The notes beneath the pieces are model-generated. The model made no database searches, was not told where the DNA came from, and saw only the letters and a program-made list of their open reading frames with translations. A stretch of DNA of 64,000 nucleotides from Negadavirga shengliensis (GTDB taxonomy: Bacteria; Bacteroidota; Bacteroidia; Cytophagales; Cyclobacteriaceae): NCBI RefSeq assembly GCF_042652345.1, contig NZ_JBHSJJ010000017.1, forward strand, positions 1-64,000. The letters run 5' to 3'. This document shows, one piece after another, positions 1-6,759 of the stretch (its first letter is position 1; each line of letters begins with the position of its first letter). The position numbers and the translations under genes were made by a program.

Positions 1-186
1 GACCGGCAATCGAATCAGGAGTTTTTGACCGGGATTCAGGAAATTTTCGATTGGCAGCTTAAAATCAATCAAAATGAAGCGTTTAAGGCAGATTATTCTA
101 CCCACAAGAAGGTTTTTAGACGAACTGCCGTTGGCGGCAAGCTAAAAACAGATGACTGCAAAAGACAAACAGAAGGAATTTATTAA
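1..186 (+). CDS. C-terminal end of an unrecognised protein (cut by window edge)
   Basis: Sixty-one codons are open from the first base to a TAA at 184-186, with the start outside the window. The residues are hydrophilic and lysine-rich, with no signal or membrane segment. I do not recognise the family. The frame overlaps the first 35 bases of the following DUF4304 gene, which is unusual, so the last residues may not be the native C-terminus: a frameshift or rearrangement here is possible. Confidence 0.35.
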   Translation, partial: DRQSNQEFLTGIQEIFDWQLKINQNEAFKADYSTHKKVFRRTAVGGKLKTDDCKRQTEGIY

Positions 187-660
187 GACTTACCTCAAAC
201 CAAAATTAAAGGAATGGGCTATCAGACATCTGGACAAACTTGGTGGAAGGACAAAGGAGATTTTTTCAATGTGATTAATCTCCAGAACTACTCCTGGAAC
301 TCAAAAGACAGTGTGGACTTTCGATTCAACATCGGAATTGCAGTAAAAGCAACATTGAAGGACGAGAATAAGAAAAAAGCAACCTACAACGATTTGACGG
401 TACCTCTTGATGAAGGAACATTTCTGCCAGACCGAAAGAAAAGAAAATTCGGTGACAATCGAGGTTACTCCATAACTAACAAAACGGACTTAGAAGAATT
501 CAAAGACTCTTTAACTTTTGACTTTGAAGAGTTTATATTACCTGAGCTTGACAAGCCCAAAACAATTAACGACTGTCTTGAATTCTATGGAAACTTCACC
601 TTTTGGGGTGACCACCTAAAAAGACAAATAAAGGAACTTGGATTAATTGAAAAAAAATAA
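152..660 (+). pseudogene. DUF4304-type protein gene with a one-base frameshift
   Basis: From ATG at 152 the protein starts MTAKDKQKEFIKTYLKPKLKE. At 212-214 the frame must shift: the homologous continuation, GYQTSGQTWWKDKGDFFNVI, lies in the frame that opens at 214 and runs to 660. Adding a single A next to 213 restores one frame of about 169 codons reading KLKEMGYQTSG. The pattern 'FxNVINLQxxxW...FxFNIGI' is what I know from DUF4304 proteins, whose function is unknown. Either the gene is a young pseudogene or there is a sequencing or assembly error in the run aaagga. The good conservation on both sides of the break argues for a recent event or an error. Confidence 0.6.
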
Positions 661-714
661 AAAGAGCCTGCCTACAACATTTAGCCCACTAGCGAAAAGC
701 CCCTCAAAAAAAGT

Positions 715-747
715 CCTGATTGATGCATTAACCGGTCAGGGTTTTTT
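715..747 (+). terminator. Intrinsic terminator after the DUF4304 gene
   Basis: CCTGATTG (715-722) can pair with CCGGTCAGG (732-740) as an eight-pair stem with two G-U pairs on the RNA. It is followed by TTTTTT at 742-747. It lies 55 bases after the DUF4304 stop on the same strand. Confidence 0.6.
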
Positions 748-824
748 GCTGGTGGCCCGTTAGGGTCCAACAAGAGAACATGCTAGAATAAGGCCCATTC
801 TCAAATTTTTAATAAATTTAGACG

Positions 825-986
825 ATGAAACATCCAACATTAAATATCCCGGACCATCTGGATGAGAGGGAGACAAAAAGGTTCTTCGCGGCAAAAAGGT
901 ATGAAACTGGAAAGTTGTCACTCGGACAGGCCTCTGAATTGGCCGGGTTATTAAAATTGACAATTGACCAAACCCAAACAGCATAA
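825..986 (+). CDS. Short UPF0175-like (antitoxin-type) protein, C-terminally altered
   Basis: A 53-codon reading frame starts at ATG 825. The segment RFFAAKRYETGKLSLGQASE followed by LAGL matches the core helix-turn-helix-like motif of UPF0175 proteins (known pattern: AxxLYExGKLSLGxAAELAG). Family members are usually 80-90 residues long and are often paired with a PIN-domain (DUF3368) toxin. Here the protein stops soon after the motif, and no PIN gene follows. Its TAA overlaps the next ATG by one base (TAATG at 984-988), so it could be translationally coupled to the reductase-like gene. I read it as a shortened relic of a toxin-antitoxin module; whether it still functions is unknown. Confidence 0.55.
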   Translation: MKHPTLNIPDHLDERETKRFFAAKRYETGKLSLGQASELAGLLKLTIDQTQTA

Positions 987-1528
987 TGAGAAAGCTAATT
1001 GCAGGAATCAATATGACCCTTGACGGATTTTGCGACCATACCGCAATCATCCCTGATGATGAAATACACGAGCATTACACTGACTTGTTACGCAACGCAG
1101 GCGCCATTCTATTTGGGAGGATAACCTACCAACTTATGGCGTATTGGCAGACTGTGGTCGATAATCCCACAGGTAATAAAGCGGAGGACGAATTTGCCGT
1201 GGTAATAGATAGCATTCCAAAAGTTGTTTTTTCCCACACGCTGAAAAATACAGCATGGGAAAGTGCAAAGTTGGCAAACCGGGCGATTGAAGAAGAAGTT
1301 TTGGATCTCAAACAACAACCGGGTAAAGACATTCTGGTTGGCAGCCGGAGTTTGATTATACAGTTGATGAAACGTAACTTTATAGATGAATACCAGATTT
1401 GTATTCACCCAGTTATAGCGGGAAAGGGTCTGCCGTTATTTGAAAACATACACGACAGAACCACCCTTAAATTGATAAAGACAAAAACCTTTGGAAGCGG
1501 TGCAGTGACGTTTTACTATGAACCCTAA
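986..1528 (+). CDS. Dihydrofolate reductase family protein (RibD C-terminal-like)
   Basis: 180 residues. The N-terminus MRKLIAGINMTLDGF, the 'LFGRITYQLM' segment, 'KDILVGSRSLIIQLMK' and 'HPVIAGKGLPLFE' fit the RibD C-terminal/dihydrofolate-reductase-like fold seen in many small bacterial NADPH-dependent reductases of unknown substrate. No deaminase domain is present, so it is not a full RibD, and no folate or riboflavin genes are adjacent. The start overlaps the stop of the upstream UPF0175-like gene by one base. Cytosolic. The family assignment is firm; the substrate cannot be told from the sequence. Confidence 0.85.
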   Translation: MRKLIAGINMTLDGFCDHTAIIPDDEIHEHYTDLLRNAGAILFGRITYQLMAYWQTVVDNPTGNKAEDEFAVVIDSIPKVVFSHTLKNTAWESAKLANRAIEEEVLDLKQQPGKDILVGSRSLIIQLMKRNFIDEYQICIHPVIAGKGLPLFENIHDRTTLKLIKTKTFGSGAVTFYYEP

Positions 1529-1598
1529 AGTTTACAGGAAGCTATCTTTATTAGCATCCTCTTTTCATAATGAAATTATTAATTTAAATGATTTAATC

Positions 1599-1958
1599 AT
1601 GGGAAACATAACCGGAATTGGTGGCATATTTTTTAGAGCCAGGAATCCAAAGGAATTAAGTAAATGGTATGAGGATAATTTGGGCGTGGCCATACCTCCC
1701 AAAACATATGATCATAAACCTTGGCACCAGGAAGCAGGCCCTACAATTTTTGCCCCAATGAATGCCGATTCCCCCCATTTTAAGGCTGATGCACAGTTGT
1801 CTATTAACTTTAGGGTTAATGATCTTCACTCTTTCTGCAAAAGCCTTGAGGATGCAGGTATAAAAGTAACGGTTGACCCTCAGGAATATCCAAATGGACG
1901 ATTTGCTTCTCTGGAAGACCCTGAAGGCAATCAAATACAGTTATGGGAGCCTGTTTAG
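1599..1958 (+). CDS. VOC-superfamily (glyoxalase/bleomycin-resistance-like) protein
   Basis: 119 residues from ATG 1599. The frame is open upstream to 1518, but the conserved domain begins at 'ITGIGGIFFRARNPKELSKW', so the later start is preferred. The strand pattern 'FFRARNPKELSKWYEDNLG' and the C-terminal 'FASLEDPEGNQIQLWEPV' are characteristic of the vicinal-oxygen-chelate fold; the E in IQLWEP is the usual C-terminal metal ligand position. The N-terminal metal-ligand histidine seen in glyoxalase I is not evident, so no specific activity is assigned. Confidence 0.85.
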   Translation: MGNITGIGGIFFRARNPKELSKWYEDNLGVAIPPKTYDHKPWHQEAGPTIFAPMNADSPHFKADAQLSINFRVNDLHSFCKSLEDAGIKVTVDPQEYPNGRFASLEDPEGNQIQLWEPV

Positions 1959-2042
1959 ATCAAAAATTATACAAAATAGCCACGATTCTGAACGGATTCT
2001 TGTTTGGCGGAAAAATAAAATCATCATCAAACAGAAAAGCAC

Positions 2043-2948
2043 ATGACTAAAAAGCGGATTTTTTTTACGGGGGGATCGGGGAAGGCGGGAAAACACGTGA
2101 TACCTTACCTTCTCAACCAGGGGCATAGGGTGGTGAACGCAGACCTGGTGCCTCTCGATTATCCAGGGGTGGATAATCTGGCAGCTGATATCACGGATTC
2201 CGGGCAAATGTTCAATGCCATGAGTTCGTATGCCGGGTTGGATGAGTTGGAACCAGGTGGTGGCGTGCCAAAATTTGATGCGGTGGTGCATTTTGCTGCC
2301 GTCCCCAGGATTCTGATCAAACCAGACAATGAGACTTTTCGGGTCAACACCATGGGTACATACCATGTCATTGAAGCGGCTGTTAAACTTGGAATCAAAA
2401 AGATCATCATTGCCTCTTCAGAGACCACCTATGGCATCTGTTTTTCAGACGGGAAAACCGACCCTAAAGTGCTGCCCTTGGAGGAGGACTATGAGGTGGA
2501 TCCCATGGACAGCTATGGTTTATCCAAGGTGGTGAATGAGCACACGGCACGCAGCTTCCAACGGCGGTCGGGCTTTGACATTTATGCTCTCCGGATCGGG
2601 AACGTGGTCGAGCCCCACGAATATGCCGAACTGTTTCCGCATTATTTCAAAAACCCTGAAGTGCGCCGGAGGAACGCATTCTGTTACATTGATGCGCGCG
2701 ACCTGGGCCAGATTGTGGATTTGTGTTTGGAAAAAGATGGCTTGGGCTATCAGGTTTTCAACGCCGGAAACGATCACAACGGTGCCGTTATCCCCAGCAA
2801 GGAACTGGCGGAACGGTTTTTTCCGGGTGTACCGGTGACCCGCGAACTGGGAGAACATGAAGCCTTGTTTTCAAACCGGAAAATCCGTGAGGTCCTGGGG
2901 TTCAAAGAACAACATAACTGGCGGAAATATGTGAAATGGGAACAATAA
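2043..2948 (+). CDS. NAD-dependent epimerase/dehydratase (extended SDR)
   Basis: 301 residues. The N-terminal GGSGKAGKHV is an extended-SDR nucleotide-binding loop. Further on are 'DAVVHFAAVP', 'SSETTYG' and the catalytic YGLSK (YxxxK). The protein is therefore a sugar-nucleotide-type epimerase/dehydratase or a related dehydrogenase. It is flanked by small unrelated genes and looks monocistronic. Base composition is GC-richer than the toxin-antitoxin pair that follows. Substrate unknown. Confidence 0.85.
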   Translation: MTKKRIFFTGGSGKAGKHVIPYLLNQGHRVVNADLVPLDYPGVDNLAADITDSGQMFNAMSSYAGLDELEPGGGVPKFDAVVHFAAVPRILIKPDNETFRVNTMGTYHVIEAAVKLGIKKIIIASSETTYGICFSDGKTDPKVLPLEEDYEVDPMDSYGLSKVVNEHTARSFQRRSGFDIYALRIGNVVEPHEYAELFPHYFKNPEVRRRNAFCYIDARDLGQIVDLCLEKDGLGYQVFNAGNDHNGAVIPSKELAERFFPGVPVTRELGEHEALFSNRKIREVLGFKEQHNWRKYVKWEQ

Positions 2949-3115
2949 ATCCAGAGAACCGAGTTTGCAATGAATAAGAGGAAGGGAAAGATTTGATGTT
3001 GTAAAAAGGAAGGTGGAAGAAAACTATGGTGAATTTCCACAACCCATTATTTTGGTACCTTTCCAGGCTTTCCGGTTATAGTCCATACCGGAAAACGGAT
3101 CAATGATAAAATCCG

Positions 3116-3123
3116 TATCTTTG
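3116..3123 (+). promoter_or_regulatory. Bacteroidota -7 box (TATCTTTG) upstream of mntA
   Basis: TATCTTTG matches the TAnnTTTG consensus exactly and ends six bases before ATG 3130, which predicts a transcript with almost no leader. No TTTG -33 element is present at the usual spacing. Confidence 0.4.
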
Positions 3124-3129
3124 ATCAAG

Positions 3130-3432
3130 ATGGAAGAGCTAAAAAGACATATTGACCGGATAACGGAACTCTGTAGGTCCAACGAAGTGAAAAACCTTTT
3201 TGCGTTTGGTTCTGTAACGGGCGAAGATTTCAGGCCTGAAAGTGATATTGATCTGGTGGTGGATATCGAGGATAGTGATCCTTTATCCTATTCCGATAAG
3301 TATTTCAATCTAAAGTTTCAGTTGGAGCAATTGTTAAAAAGACAGGTTGATCTCCTGGAGCAAAAAGCGATAAAAAACCCATACCTAAAGCAACAGATTG
3401 AAAAAACAAAGGTCTTGGTGTATGGAAAATGA
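3130..3432 (+). CDS. mntA: MntA-type nucleotidyltransferase antitoxin
   Basis: 100 residues from ATG 3130 (the frame is open upstream to 3103). 'FAFGSVTGEDFRPESDIDL' carries the minimal nucleotidyltransferase motif, GS followed by a D-x-D. In the known HepT/MntA toxin-antitoxin type the MNT protein adds AMP units to the tyrosine of HepT and so neutralises it. The partner gene overlaps the 3' end by 11 bases, as in most such pairs. Cytosolic. The pair assignment rests on both motifs and the overlap; activity is inferred from the family. Confidence 0.85.
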   Translation: MEELKRHIDRITELCRSNEVKNLFAFGSVTGEDFRPESDIDLVVDIEDSDPLSYSDKYFNLKFQLEQLLKRQVDLLEQKAIKNPYLKQQIEKTKVLVYGK

Positions 3433-3763
3433 AATCAGGACATGGCTAGCCGATATCAAACAGGCTATCGAGGAGATAAATTTTTTCCTTTCTGACAAAA
3501 AAGATTTTTTTGAATTCCGGAATGACCTGAAAACCAAAAGAGCCATAGAACGGAATATTGAAATAATAGGTGAGGCAGTAAGTAGAATCCTGAAGTTGGA
3601 TCCAAATATTAGGATCAAAAAATCCAGGAAGATCGTTGACACTAGGAACAGGATTATCCATGGTTACGACAGTGTATCCGAGGAAATAATCTGGTCCATA
3701 GTAGTCCGTGATATACCGAAACTGGAAAATGAAATTAATGGTTTATTGGAAGATGCTGGATAA
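3422..3763 (+). CDS. hepT: HepT-like ribonuclease toxin (HEPN domain)
   Basis: 113 residues from ATG 3422. The frame is open from 3398, but the domain begins 'MENEIRTWLADIKQAIEEI'. The HEPN ribonuclease motif R-x4-H-x-Y is complete as RNRIIHGY near residue 80. The tyrosine is the known AMPylation target of MntA. 'RAIERNIEIIGEAVSRI' is the typical central helix. Together with mntA it forms an apparently intact type VII toxin-antitoxin module in a region full of gene debris. Confidence 0.87.
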   Translation: MENEIRTWLADIKQAIEEINFFLSDKKDFFEFRNDLKTKRAIERNIEIIGEAVSRILKLDPNIRIKKSRKIVDTRNRIIHGYDSVSEEIIWSIVVRDIPKLENEINGLLEDAG

Positions 3764-3768
3764 AAGAC

Positions 3769-3784
3769 GCTGGCTATAGCCAGC
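3769..3784. repeat. 16-bp perfect palindrome behind hepT
   Basis: GCTGGCTATAGCCAGC is self-complementary over all 16 bases and begins six bases after the hepT stop. There is no T-run, so it is not a classical terminator. It could be a protein-binding dyad or part of a repeat. Confidence 0.5.
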
Positions 3785-3797
3785 AGAAGTTTCTGAA

Positions 3798-3905
3798 CTA
3801 AATGGGGTAGTTCGCATAAGGTCTTACCGCATCCGGAAGGTCGATGTAAATTCGAGCCAACCTGTCGATCTTAAAGAACTCCCGGAAATGAGGGAAAGAA
3901 ACCAA
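3798..3905 (-). pseudogene. Remnant of the C-terminus of an unrecognised gene
   Basis: The minus strand encodes 35 residues without a start, ending 'IDRLARIYIDLPDAVRPY' plus a few residues and TAG. The composition and reading quality look coding, while the frame is closed upstream by a stop at 3906-3908. I cannot name the family. It is evidence that a gene was lost between hepT and the repeat array. Confidence 0.35.
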
Positions 3906-3968
3906 CTAACAGGAGCGATTTTCAAGAAAAAATTGACGATCTTTGATTAATGACCAAAACACATGATG

Positions 3969-4095
3969 ATGAAACCGACATGACTAAAATAATCATTAGA
4001 TATACAGGGTAATGCCCCGAAAGCTTTCGGGGTTAGTCATCATCCCGAAAGCTTTCGGGACCATGTGGCCATTGAAAACCAATAAAAATAAACAC
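3969..4095 (+). repeat. Start-codon-abutting repeat, unit A1
   Basis: 127 bp beginning ATGAAACCGACATGACTAAA and ending immediately before the next unit's ATGAAA at 4096. It shares its head (ATGAAA-TCGACATGACTAAAATAATCATTAGA type) with the unit at 10766. The interior holds two copies of the palindrome CCCGAAAGCTTTCGGG. The tail 'GGCCATTGAAAA...' is shared with the other units. Confidence 0.7.
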
Positions 4096-4210
4096 ATGAA
4101 ATCGAGCATGACGGAATCGTCACACGGAGGGATGATTATCTATCATGCGAGATTCTCCCGGATCAAGTCCGGGACAAGCTATATGACAATTAAGGAACAA
4201 TTATAAACAC
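4096..4210 (+). repeat. Start-codon-abutting repeat, unit A2
   Basis: 115 bp starting ATGAAATCGAGCATGACGG and ending AATTATAAACAC directly before ATG 4211 of the next gene. It encodes a 37-residue mini-frame (MKSSMTESSHGGMIIYHARF...) whose TAA lies in the tail. The middle contains the inverted repeat CCCGGATCAAGTCCGGG. Related units lie at 4576, 50601 and 50740. Confidence 0.75.
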
Positions 4211-4576
4211 ATGAAAAAGCTTTTTATACCGGCGGTTTTTGCCTTGGCTTATTGTTTTCCGGCATTTTCGCAAACAGATGACGCTTTTCCCAAATCCCAA
4301 TTCCAAATTAAACCTTGGAATGAATATTCCTTGAATGACAGCACCCTTACGTTCAGAATTGGGAAGCCTTACGGAGAGAAAAAATTGGTGCTGCCTGACA
4401 GGGCTGATATCCAATTTAAGTTTGGGCAAAAGTATGGCAGATCAAACATGGCTCCAGAGGTGATTGACAACATGCCCTGCGTGAAACCACAGGGCAATTA
4501 CCCGGCCCTTCCTTACGAAGTGGATTCCACGGCCAACTATACGCTGCTGAAAAAGGATTTGGCAAAAGTGTGGTGA
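4211..4576 (+). CDS. Small exported protein of unknown function
   Basis: 121 residues. The N-terminus MKKLFIPAVFALAYCFPAFS followed by QTD is a clear signal peptide with cleavage near AFS-Q, so the mature protein is periplasmic or surface-exposed. No family is recognised. The start codon and A-rich leader (AATTATAAACAC) are supplied by repeat unit A2. The TGA stop at 4574-4576 overlaps the ATGAAA of repeat unit B, which suggests the gene was once directly coupled to the outer-membrane-protein gene now broken downstream. Confidence 0.6.
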   Translation: MKKLFIPAVFALAYCFPAFSQTDDAFPKSQFQIKPWNEYSLNDSTLTFRIGKPYGEKKLVLPDRADIQFKFGQKYGRSNMAPEVIDNMPCVKPQGNYPALPYEVDSTANYTLLKKDLAKVW

Positions 4577-4703
4577 TGAAATCGAGCATGACGGAATCGT
4601 CACAAACGGGGATGATTATCTATCATGCGAGATTCCATGCCTGCATGCTGAAGTGCATTACGGCACGCAAGCATGTGGCCTATTGAGAAAAAATTATAAT
4701 CAT
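4576..4703 (+). repeat. Start-codon-abutting repeat, unit B
   Basis: 128 bp. The head ATGAAATCGAGCATGACGG overlaps the upstream stop (TGATGAAA), and the unit ends AATTATAATCAT directly before ATGAAAAG at 4704. The mini-frame of 36 codons begins like that of unit A2 and ends with TGA before the A-rich tail. The 3' half (CATGCCTGCATGCTGAAG...GCATGTGGCC) is the same as in the unit at 50740. Confidence 0.75.
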
Positions 4704-4705
4704 AT

Positions 4706-5510
4706 GAAAAGTTGTATGCAAGTAAATTTCAAATAGAAATAAAGCCTGCCTTTGCTTATAACCTCAGCACAAAGCCGGAAAAATGGAAAACGAGCTTTTT
4801 GAGTTCATTTCCCGATACATGCCGCTTTTGGACGAAGAAAAGCAGGCGCTGACTGACTTTGACATTTTCAGGACTTATAAAAAGGGTACCATCCTGCTCA
4901 AAGAGGGCCAGCTTTCCAAGGACGGGTATTTTGTGCTAAAAGGCTGCATAAGATGCTATGACGTGATAGACGGAGAAGAGAAAACCAGGTGGGAAGCACC
5001 TTTTTTATGCTGGGAAACTTTATACCCGACGATCCCAACCCTCCCGGTTTTGTACAGCTCAACTTTGGTTACCGGATCAGTCCCAAAGATGTCATTTCCC
5101 TGGAAGCCAAAACATGGAAATACGCATGGCCCTTGGGGATACCCTACGGGGCTTCATTCCAATCCCCGGAGGAAAAATATCCGGGATACATCAGGGAGCA
5201 CGGCATCGCGTTCGTCTATCAGCGTTTTTTGTGGAAGGGGGTCTATGGAGCCGCCCACGCGATGAATGCCTTGCAAAAGTATGTGGATGAGGATGATGTC
5301 AGGATCCAGAATGGCTATCAGTTATTTATGACGTACCGTTTGGGATATCATTTTGAACTGTTTAAAAACCGGCTGTTTATAGAGCCATCCGTGGCCCTCA
5401 CCCATTGGCCCATCAATACCCATGTTCCCGAATCCTTTGCCCAACTGGAAAGCAAATGGCCGAATTATTTTTTACTTGAGCCGGGCCTTCATTTTGGGGT
5501 TAAATTCTAA
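4706..5510 (+). pseudogene. Outer-membrane beta-barrel protein gene, interrupted
   Basis: Two separated pieces of one protein can be read. The first, 4706-4782, gives 'KFQIEIKPAFAYNL', a barrel strand pattern, without a start in frame. The second, 4989-5510 in another frame, gives about 173 residues with alternating aromatic strands and the C-terminal 'NYFLLEPGLHFGVKF' ending in Phe, as expected for a barrel protein recognised by BamA. Between them lies a Crp-type fragment. The signal peptide is missing because repeat unit B occupies the 5' end. I consider it non-functional, though the 3' piece alone is a long open frame from GTG 4989. Confidence 0.6.
4783..4988 (+). pseudogene. N-terminal fragment of a Crp/Fnr-type regulator
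   Basis: About 69 codons starting at an ATG give 'LFEFISRYMPLLDEEKQAL' and 'KKGTILLKEGQLSKDGYFVL' followed by KGCIRCYDV. This is the first half of the cyclic-nucleotide-binding-like domain found in many Bacteroidota Crp/Fnr regulators. Homology stops at about 4985, where the frame runs into the outer-membrane gene sequence. The helix-turn-helix part is absent. The fragment splits the barrel gene and looks like a recombination scar. Confidence 0.65.
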
Positions 5511-5557
5511 AAAAACCAGTCGATTAAAAGCTGTAAATATCCTTCTTCCCGCAGGAA

Positions 5558-6700
5558 TCAGTCCCCTATACTAAATCTTACCAACCTGTACCTGAAATGA
5601 TTTTCATCGAAATCGGGGTGGTTTTCATTGTTCATCGAAAGGTACAGGCCTTTTTCACCGACAAACATGGAGGCAGGAAGGATTTCAAACTTATCGAATA
5701 AATGCTCCCCGATGACATTTAGGCTGCTGTCCAATACCATTACACCCGAGTAGGGCCTTGACCAACCTAATGGCCTTAATTCTTCAAAACTCAATTCATC
5801 TTCCGGTTCATAGCCCGGGGTAAAGAACCTGTAAAACACATCCCTGTACCTGTCATAAATAATTGGACCGTACATGTCGTGGGAAAGCCTCATTTTTAAA
5901 GAAGTTTCCAAATCAACGATTTCATTTGCATACCGAAAGTTTTTTATATACTGCGACTCCACTTCTTTACGGTCTACAACTTCCATCGTATGGGTATCGA
6001 ATATGATGACTTCATGGTCATAAACAGGCGCGATATAGATATTTTTCCCCCGTTGGTCCCAGGAATAGTCGGAAGGCTTCTTACCCCGGTCCCAATAATT
6101 CTTGTTATAAAACACATCATGCCAGGATATTTCCCCGCTATCAAAATTTAAGCTGAATACCAGACGCTGTTTCAATATATCACTTTTTGCCATCCCCAAA
6201 TGGTCCATAAAAAAGGGCTGCGGGCCAAACAGGTTGTTTCCGATTTTCAGGACCGGTTTATAAGACGTGGTTATAAGTGTCGTCAGGTCAAAATATTCAT
6301 CCGTGATTTCTTTCTTCCATATAATTTCCCCTTTAAAATTGATCAGCGCAATGGCAGGCGGAGCAAAGGTAATGCCAATGGAATCCCGTCCTATCAATGA
6401 AAACCCCATAGCTCCTCGGACACTATTTGGTCCATCGTAAGCCAAGGGAACCTTGGAAGCCACGCTTCCATCCGAAAAATCGATGAAATGAAGGTTTTTT
6501 TCCACGTGGTTGTAAGCAAAAAGATAATTGCCTGAATCGGATTCAATGAACCATGTATTGCTGGGGTTCACAATGGTGCAATCCCTCGCCTGTAGGACGA
6601 TCTCGTCGATTCTTTCCATTTTGAGGGAATGACGCCCGTTTTTAGATCCGGATGTACAGGCAAAATGAAAACAAATGATAAAGTAAATTAGGTATTTCAT
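5558..6700 (-). CDS. DUF4221-type lipoprotein
   Basis: 380 residues from the ATG at 6700; an in-frame ATG 24 bases upstream would spoil the signal peptide. The N-terminus 'MKYLIYFIICFHFACTSG' is a lipoprotein signal with a Cys at the predicted lipidation site. The body resembles the beta-propeller-like Bacteroidota lipoproteins annotated DUF4221/BF3164 ('FIESDSGNYLFAYNHVEKNL', 'HFRYRLVRFSIGD'). Function unknown; location outer membrane or periplasm. A second, internally deleted member lies at 28688-28910. A 10-bp inverted repeat sits 28 bases upstream of the start. Confidence 0.75.
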   Translation of the reverse strand: MKYLIYFIICFHFACTSGSKNGRHSLKMERIDEIVLQARDCTIVNPSNTWFIESDSGNYLFAYNHVEKNLHFIDFSDGSVASKVPLAYDGPNSVRGAMGFSLIGRDSIGITFAPPAIALINFKGEIIWKKEITDEYFDLTTLITTSYKPVLKIGNNLFGPQPFFMDHLGMAKSDILKQRLVFSLNFDSGEISWHDVFYNKNYWDRGKKPSDYSWDQRGKNIYIAPVYDHEVIIFDTHTMEVVDRKEVESQYIKNFRYANEIVDLETSLKMRLSHDMYGPIIYDRYRDVFYRFFTPGYEPEDELSFEELRPLGWSRPYSGVMVLDSSLNVIGEHLFDKFEILPASMFVGEKGLYLSMNNENHPDFDENHFRYRLVRFSIGD

Positions 6701-6727
6701 GTCACTGGTGTCAGTTAAAAACAATTA

Positions 6728-6759
6728 ACCGGGTTAGCCATTTTGTACACTAACCCGGT
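6728..6759. promoter_or_regulatory. Inverted repeat upstream of the DUF4221 gene
   Basis: ACCGGGTTAG (6728-6737) and CTAACCCGGT (6750-6759) are perfect inverted copies with a 12-base loop, located 28 bases before the minus-strand start. On the minus strand the hairpin is followed by TTAATTGTTTTTAA. No gene lies upstream on that strand for a terminator to serve, so an operator or attenuator role is possible. Confidence 0.45.

Noticed and set aside
3969..4210. CRISPR-like interpretation of the repeat array
   Set aside because: Units are 115-127 bp with internal palindromes, no regular short repeats with unique spacers, and no cas genes in the window.
4989..5510. Separate intact outer-membrane protein gene starting at GTG 4989
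   Set aside because: It would lack a signal peptide and the first barrel strands, which are found in another frame at 4706-4782.
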